In this document: positions 61,201-64,000 of the stretch, in pieces
Numbering within the stretch: the first letter of the stretch is position 1
Layout: each line of letters starts with the position of its first letter
DNA from: Staphylococcus petrasii
Lineage (GTDB): Bacteria > Bacillota > Bacilli > Staphylococcales > Staphylococcaceae
DNA: 64,000 nucleotides
Assembly: GCF_002902565.1 (NCBI RefSeq)
Contig: NZ_PPRC01000021.1
Span: 18,280 to 82,279 of the forward strand
Direction: 5' to 3'
Notes under the pieces: model-generated
Database searches by the model: none
What the model saw: the letters and a program-made list of their open reading frames with translations, nothing else
What the model was told of the DNA's origin: nothing
Position numbers and translations under genes: made by a program

Positions 61201-61693
61201 CCATCAACGTTTATATCTCGAACAAAGTCTTTTAGTAGAACGTATTAAAAAATACTTTAATCGACAACTCAACGAACAAGTTGCACCTGTCGTTCAAAAG
61301 TTAAATCAATTGCATGTGCTTATTTATCCTGAATTTAATATTAAACCTCATTTTACTGATACGGCGTTTTTAAGAATTGATATTAATGATATGGTGGCAG
61401 CTTTACCTAAACAACTGACTAAACGTAAAATATTAAATCCTAATTCTCAAAGAGAAATACAGGAAACAATTAGTGCTAATACATTAGATTTGCTTCAAGC
61501 ACAATTAAGCGAATTAAGACAAGCACTCATTTCTTATGTATCAACATTAACTAAAGAGGCTGAAGATACATTTAATCATTTAGAAAATGATATACAACAA
61601 CAAATAGATGATTTATTATCATTTACAATGGATGAAACACTTATAGAACAATTAAAATCAGTAAACTCAAAATTAAAAGTACTTTTAAAATAG
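58247..61693 (+). CDS. Double bacterial dynamin, DynA-like
   Basis: 1148-residue tandem fusion of two dynamin-type GTPase units. P-loops are GHFSAGKST (47-55) and GTFSAGKSS (598-606). Each is followed by a DTPG/DSLG switch and an NQID/NAID-type base motif, then long helical regions; a KKKKK stretch near residue 365 may form part of a membrane-binding paddle. B. subtilis DynA (YpbR) has the same architecture, tethers and fuses membranes, and gives some phage tolerance. The exonuclease gene follows 16 bases later. Confidence 0.9.
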   Translation: MSNTEQLDILYKLKKEVEKSNNTALVHTINQVIKKVYLNQYTASFVGHFSAGKSTLINLLLEQNILPSSPVPTTSNTAIVSVSDQEEIIANLEHQQYTKLKTYDEVKQMNRLNVDVESVEIKFPSTKFHNGFTLQDTPGVDSNVATHQTTTEQFMYTSNILFYTVDYNHVQSALNFQFMKRMNDVGIPVIFIINQIDKHNEDEISFATFKERVNKSIADWDIKLTKIFYVSKFDHPENEINQLSDYLVDKDNHREPIEDYVKRTVKFITDAQLGYIQNEIQDILEELNINEDEFEQAYSKFQQNQAVSEEARLLNNPDQLLSFLKQKRKDILENAYIMTHDMREDIRHYLESMASDFKVGGLLNKKKKKLEEQEQRLAIVTEKLQDKVNQQIRQPLREDMSFLTRFINNSEVNKEILNQHYEINNELISNLYQPQTSISNTYVLTFSDEVKKAINNYVEKESNPLFDKTINNTQATGLTNTEDEDMQIYERFIELKNLKESLTTENYRHYYIHMEDSLDKLIGRTEANYQFKDETQGESSEAQFDENEATQSSTTNEVDIKQALELVEPVPLFDRTKKDIQDTLTRLDNKIVKIGVFGTFSAGKSSLINALLGGQYLVSSPNPTTAATTELSYGEDSKITLKTQEQLLEELNQLIEYHNISFNSLEEFINSDVTSLKQQLEKNQLAFVNAVEKHYALYQDMVNEAITHEISQEDIKKWSAEDEYATFVKTVHINLPLEWLKGKIIVDSLGLHSNNQRHTNETEQILTSSDLILYVSYFNHSFTDNDKAFIEHMKDMNQLNENQAFKMVINAIDLAENEEDVKAVKDYVADALNQVNLNSEIFGVSSRRALKDYDEGISQLRESIQHFVEVESNTILEQQMIKQLEQMSQSFDQMIEEFQTNQSLISERQDKLKSYQHEQRLPNQLLMTSEQHTNNEVEDQIYHLNGRLKLQLLDDVKSVFNSQMTQNNDFNQEKKISAKTFLDQIHQRLYLEQSLLVERIKKYFNRQLNEQVAPVVQKLNQLHVLIYPEFNIKPHFTDTAFLRIDINDMVAALPKQLTKRKILNPNSQREIQETISANTLDLLQAQLSELRQALISYVSTLTKEAEDTFNHLENDIQQQIDDLLSFTMDETLIEQLKSVNSKLKVLLK

Positions 61694-61709
61694 AAAGAAG
61701 GCACCATTT

Positions 61710-62588
61710 ATGACATCACGTGTCCTACTAGTAGATGGAATGGCGTTATTATTTAGACATTTTTATGCTACAAGTTTACACAATCAATTTATGTATAATT
61801 CGAAGGGCGTACCTACAAATGGTATACAAGGATTTGTTAGACACATTTTTAGCGCTATTCACGATATTAATCCGACACATGTAGCAGTGTGTTGGGATAT
61901 GGGGCAATCGACTTTCAGAAATGAAATGTATGATTCATACAAACAAAACCGTCCCGCACCTCCAGAGGAACTCATTCCTCAATTTGATTATGTTAAAGAA
62001 ATATCTGAGCAATTCGGTTTCATAAACGTCGGAATGGTCAATTATGAGGCTGATGATGTTATAGGAACTTTAGCTAAAGCTTATTCTCAAGATAACGAGG
62101 TACACATTATTACTGGGGATAAAGATATTCTTCAATGTATTAATCAAAACGTAGAAGTGTGGCTCATTAAAAAGGGCTTCAATATATACAATCGTTATAC
62201 GTTAGACCGTTTTAATGAAGAATATCAACTAGATCCGCTTCAATTAATTGATATTAAAGCATTTATGGGAGATAGTGCAGATGGTTATCCAGGCGTAAAA
62301 GGAATAGGCGAGAAAACAGCAATTAAATTAATTCAAGCTTATGATAGTGTTGAAAATGTCCTTCAACATATTGATGAATTAACACCAGGACAGCAAAAGA
62401 AAATTAAAAATGACGAAGCAAATTTACTACTATCCAAACAATTAGCTGAAATCCATACAGAAGTTCCACTAGATATTACTTCTTTATATGAGGAAATGGA
62501 ATATGCTCATTCACTCAATCATATATTATCTATTTGTAATGAGCATGAGCTATACGTATCAGGTAAGTATATTTCTTCTAAATTATAA
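61710..62588 (+). CDS. 5'-3' exonuclease (YpcP-like, PolA N-domain type)
   Basis: 292-residue stand-alone FEN/XNI-type nuclease. Aspartates of the two metal sites lie in VDGM, CWDMG, YEADDVIGTL, ITGDKDILQ and FMGDSADGYPG, and the helix-hairpin-helix is GVKGIGEKTAIKLI. It probably removes RNA primers or flaps alongside PolA. ATG at 61710 after GAAGGCA, directly behind the dynamin gene. Confidence 0.92.
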   Translation: MTSRVLLVDGMALLFRHFYATSLHNQFMYNSKGVPTNGIQGFVRHIFSAIHDINPTHVAVCWDMGQSTFRNEMYDSYKQNRPAPPEELIPQFDYVKEISEQFGFINVGMVNYEADDVIGTLAKAYSQDNEVHIITGDKDILQCINQNVEVWLIKKGFNIYNRYTLDRFNEEYQLDPLQLIDIKAFMGDSADGYPGVKGIGEKTAIKLIQAYDSVENVLQHIDELTPGQQKKIKNDEANLLLSKQLAEIHTEVPLDITSLYEEMEYAHSLNHILSICNEHELYVSGKYISSKL

Positions 62589-62590
62589 TT

Positions 62591-62669
62591 AAAAATCCTT
62601 GAGATAAAAGGAAAAGTCAATCATCTCTGATTTAAGAGTGATGTTTCCTAATCTCAAGGATTTTATTTT
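62591..62669. terminator. Terminator between exonuclease and RNase H-like genes
   Basis: Stem AAAATCCTTGAGAT / ATCTCAAGGATTTT with a long loop, convergent genes on either side. Confidence 0.85.
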
Positions 62670-62675
62670 GATTAA

Positions 62676-63074
62676 TTATTTTTTCTTACTTAATTTATAA
62701 AGATATTGTTGTGCTAATTGATTTGCTTCTTTATTTTGATCGCGAGGAACCCATTTTACAAATAATAATTCAAAACTTTGTTCTAAAATTTCCATATTCT
62801 CAAAGTAAGGTTTAAATCGGATATTTTTCACATAACCTTGATTAACGCTATCTTCAATTAATTTAGAATCTGTGTATAATAGCGCATTCGTTACATTTAA
62901 TTCTCTTGCGTGTTCTAGGGCGTGTATCATAGCTGCCCATTCTGCACTATGATTATCTAATTCACCTAAATCATGGGTGAATGTGTATTTTTCATTCTCT
63001 TCTTTAATTACAATACCACACGTACTTTGACCTGGATTACCATTTGATGCAGCATCAAAATATATTTTCGCCAT
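62676..63074 (-). CDS. RNase HI-family protein (RnhA-like)
   Basis: 132 residues with the RNase H fold. Asp7 (YFDAASNGNPG), the Glu in NHSAEWAAMIHAL and the Asp in LYTDSKL match the catalytic acids. The fourth position, normally Asp in a NExAD motif, reads Asn here (NKEANQLA). Related B. subtilis proteins are reported to lack RNase H activity, so the activity is uncertain. ATG 63074 with AAAGGTG; the frame upstream to 63092 has no site. Confidence 0.85.
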   Translation of the reverse strand: MAKIYFDAASNGNPGQSTCGIVIKEENEKYTFTHDLGELDNHSAEWAAMIHALEHARELNVTNALLYTDSKLIEDSVNQGYVKNIRFKPYFENMEILEQSFELLFVKWVPRDQNKEANQLAQQYLYKLSKKK

Positions 63075-63129
63075 TTTATAACACCTTTTCAAAAAATAAG
63101 ATTATTATTTCAATACTATAGTATCAAAT

Positions 63130-63199
63130 TCTAAAAAAAGAGAATAGCATGAGAAGTGTCAGCGTTATATATTGCTCGACTCACTCTCACGCTATTCTA
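63130..63199 (-). terminator. Terminator of the queuosine-precursor transporter gene
   Basis: On the minus strand AGAATAGCGTGAGA / TCTCATGCTATTCT is followed by CTTTTTTT. Confidence 0.88.
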
Positions 63200-63203
63200 T
63201 TAA

Positions 63204-63908
63204 TTAATAACCTTCATCTAGTTTATGAATTCTTCCTTTGCGATACATCGATTTAGCGATATAACCAAATGGAACATTAAATATAGTTGACATTAATTTA
63301 AGTAAATAAGTTGTTATAAATATCTCAAATACTACTGCGAAAGGTAGTGTTCCTGCGAATGCGATAGTTACAAATAAAGCTGTATCAATAATTGAGCTTA
63401 ACATTGTGCTGCCATATGCTCGAATGATAAATGTTTTATCAGAACTAAAGATTTTTTTAATCATTGAAAAGATAAAAACATCGACATGTTGACCAATAAT
63501 ATAAGCTACGATTGATCCAAGCGCAATACGTGGCACTAAATCAAAGATAGTTGATAATGCTTTTTGAGATACATCTTCAGGTGCTGGAATAAAATGTAAT
63601 GACATTTGCATCACAATAATCATAACTAATGTTGATGAAAAGCCTAACCATACAGCACGTTTAGCCACTTTACGTCCATAAATATCATTTAAAATATCCG
63701 TAGCTAAATAAATTGAAGCAAACATGACATTACCTAAAGTAGCAGATATACCAAAAATATCTACCGTTTTAATTACTTGGATGTTGGCAATGATAGTCCC
63801 AATAGCGACCCAAGCAATTAAGCCTTGTTTACCAAAACAACGAAACATTACGACCATTAAAATAAAAGTAACAAAAAAGGTTGCTACTCCAAAAATTTCA
63901 TTAAACAT
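63204..63908 (-). CDS. Queuosine precursor transporter (YhhQ/COG1738 family)
   Basis: 234-residue membrane protein with about six helices, of the vitamin-uptake-like family that imports preQ1 or preQ0 for tRNA queuosine. The ATDILNDIYGRKVAKRAVW segment (about 70-88) is the family hallmark. The preQ1 riboswitch directly upstream confirms the ligand class. ATG at 63908 with AGGAGG, which is part of the riboswitch. Confidence 0.9.
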   Translation of the reverse strand: MFNEIFGVATFFVTFILMVVMFRCFGKQGLIAWVAIGTIIANIQVIKTVDIFGISATLGNVMFASIYLATDILNDIYGRKVAKRAVWLGFSSTLVMIIVMQMSLHFIPAPEDVSQKALSTIFDLVPRIALGSIVAYIIGQHVDVFIFSMIKKIFSSDKTFIIRAYGSTMLSSIIDTALFVTIAFAGTLPFAVVFEIFITTYLLKLMSTIFNVPFGYIAKSMYRKGRIHKLDEGY

Positions 63909-63914
63909 GATTAT

Positions 63915-63952
63915 CCTCCTAAATTTTGATAATGCGGGTGTTTAGAAACCGC
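63915..63952 (-). ncRNA. preQ1 class I riboswitch
   Basis: Read on the minus strand: P1 is GCGG (63952-63949) with CCCGC (63938-63934). The loop TTTCTAAACA offers CTAAA (63945-63941), which pairs with TTTAG (63923-63919) across an A-rich linker, giving the H-type pseudoknot of preQ1-I aptamers. The ribosome site AGGAGG (63920-63915) overlaps the pseudoknot strand, so ligand binding should block translation. Confidence 0.87.
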
Positions 63953-64000
63953 AAAAACAACTTATATATTATATAGTAAAAATACAATTGTTGCAATAGG

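Overview
The window is a low-GC Firmicute chromosome, clearly Staphylococcus. The gene order gnd-malR-malA-zwf-rnz-proC, fur-xerD-scpA-scpB-rluB-srrA-srrB, ebpS, cmk-rpsA-der-gpsA-hup, hepS-menG-hepT-ndk-aroC-aroB-aroA, bshA-cca-birA-dinG-asnS-dnaD-nth-pbp2-recU-gpsB-rnpB matches the conserved staphylococcal backbone as I remember it. The proteins look like S. aureus orthologues but are divergent enough (EbpS, SrrB sensor domain) to suggest a coagulase-negative species. I cannot name the species. I see no tRNA, rRNA, CRISPR array, insertion sequence, prophage or integrated element.

Layout. 1-10.8 kb: carbon metabolism. It holds the end of 6-phosphogluconate dehydrogenase, the malR-malA maltose operon with an operator and a cre site, an Fst-type type I toxin-antitoxin locus, an AraC regulator, zwf with an unannotated 28-residue ORF behind it, rnz, proC and three oxidoreductase-region genes. 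10.8-19.5 kb: NudF, Fur, XerD, the ScpA/ScpB condensin partners, RluB, the SrrAB redox two-component system, an FMN riboswitch with ribU, and ferredoxin. 19.5-31.2 kb: a YpbB-like protein with RecQ, EbpS, the bacillithiol-disulfide reductase YpdA, asparaginase, Cmk, ribosomal protein S1, Der, GpsA and HU. 31.4-41.3 kb: menaquinone side-chain and ring synthesis (HepS, MenG, HepT), Ndk, the late shikimate pathway (AroC, AroB, AroA), a TPR protein and small conserved proteins. 41.4-51 kb: MazG-like protein, BshA, Cca, BirA, DinG, AsnS, DnaD, Nth, YpoC. 51-64 kb: PBP2 and RecU divergent from YppE-YpsA-GpsB, RNase P RNA, an RNA methyltransferase, a double dynamin, a 5'-3' exonuclease, an RNase H-like protein, and a queuosine-precursor transporter behind a preQ1 riboswitch.

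Several genes connect functionally. Zwf and Gnd make pentose-phosphate NADPH, which YpdA can use to recycle the thiol whose synthesis starts with BshA. SrrAB senses the respiratory/menaquinone state, and part of the menaquinone pathway is here. PBP2, RecU and GpsB couple wall growth, division and chromosome repair.

Most of the window is ordinary core genome. The parts most worth a second look are the compact Fst/par-like locus at 3.58-3.86 kb, the short ORF with a strong ribosome binding site behind zwf, a dispersed intergenic repeat present twice, the preQ1 riboswitch at the right edge, and a few enzymes with altered key residues. All assignments come from reading the sequence and from memory of the families; no database search was run.
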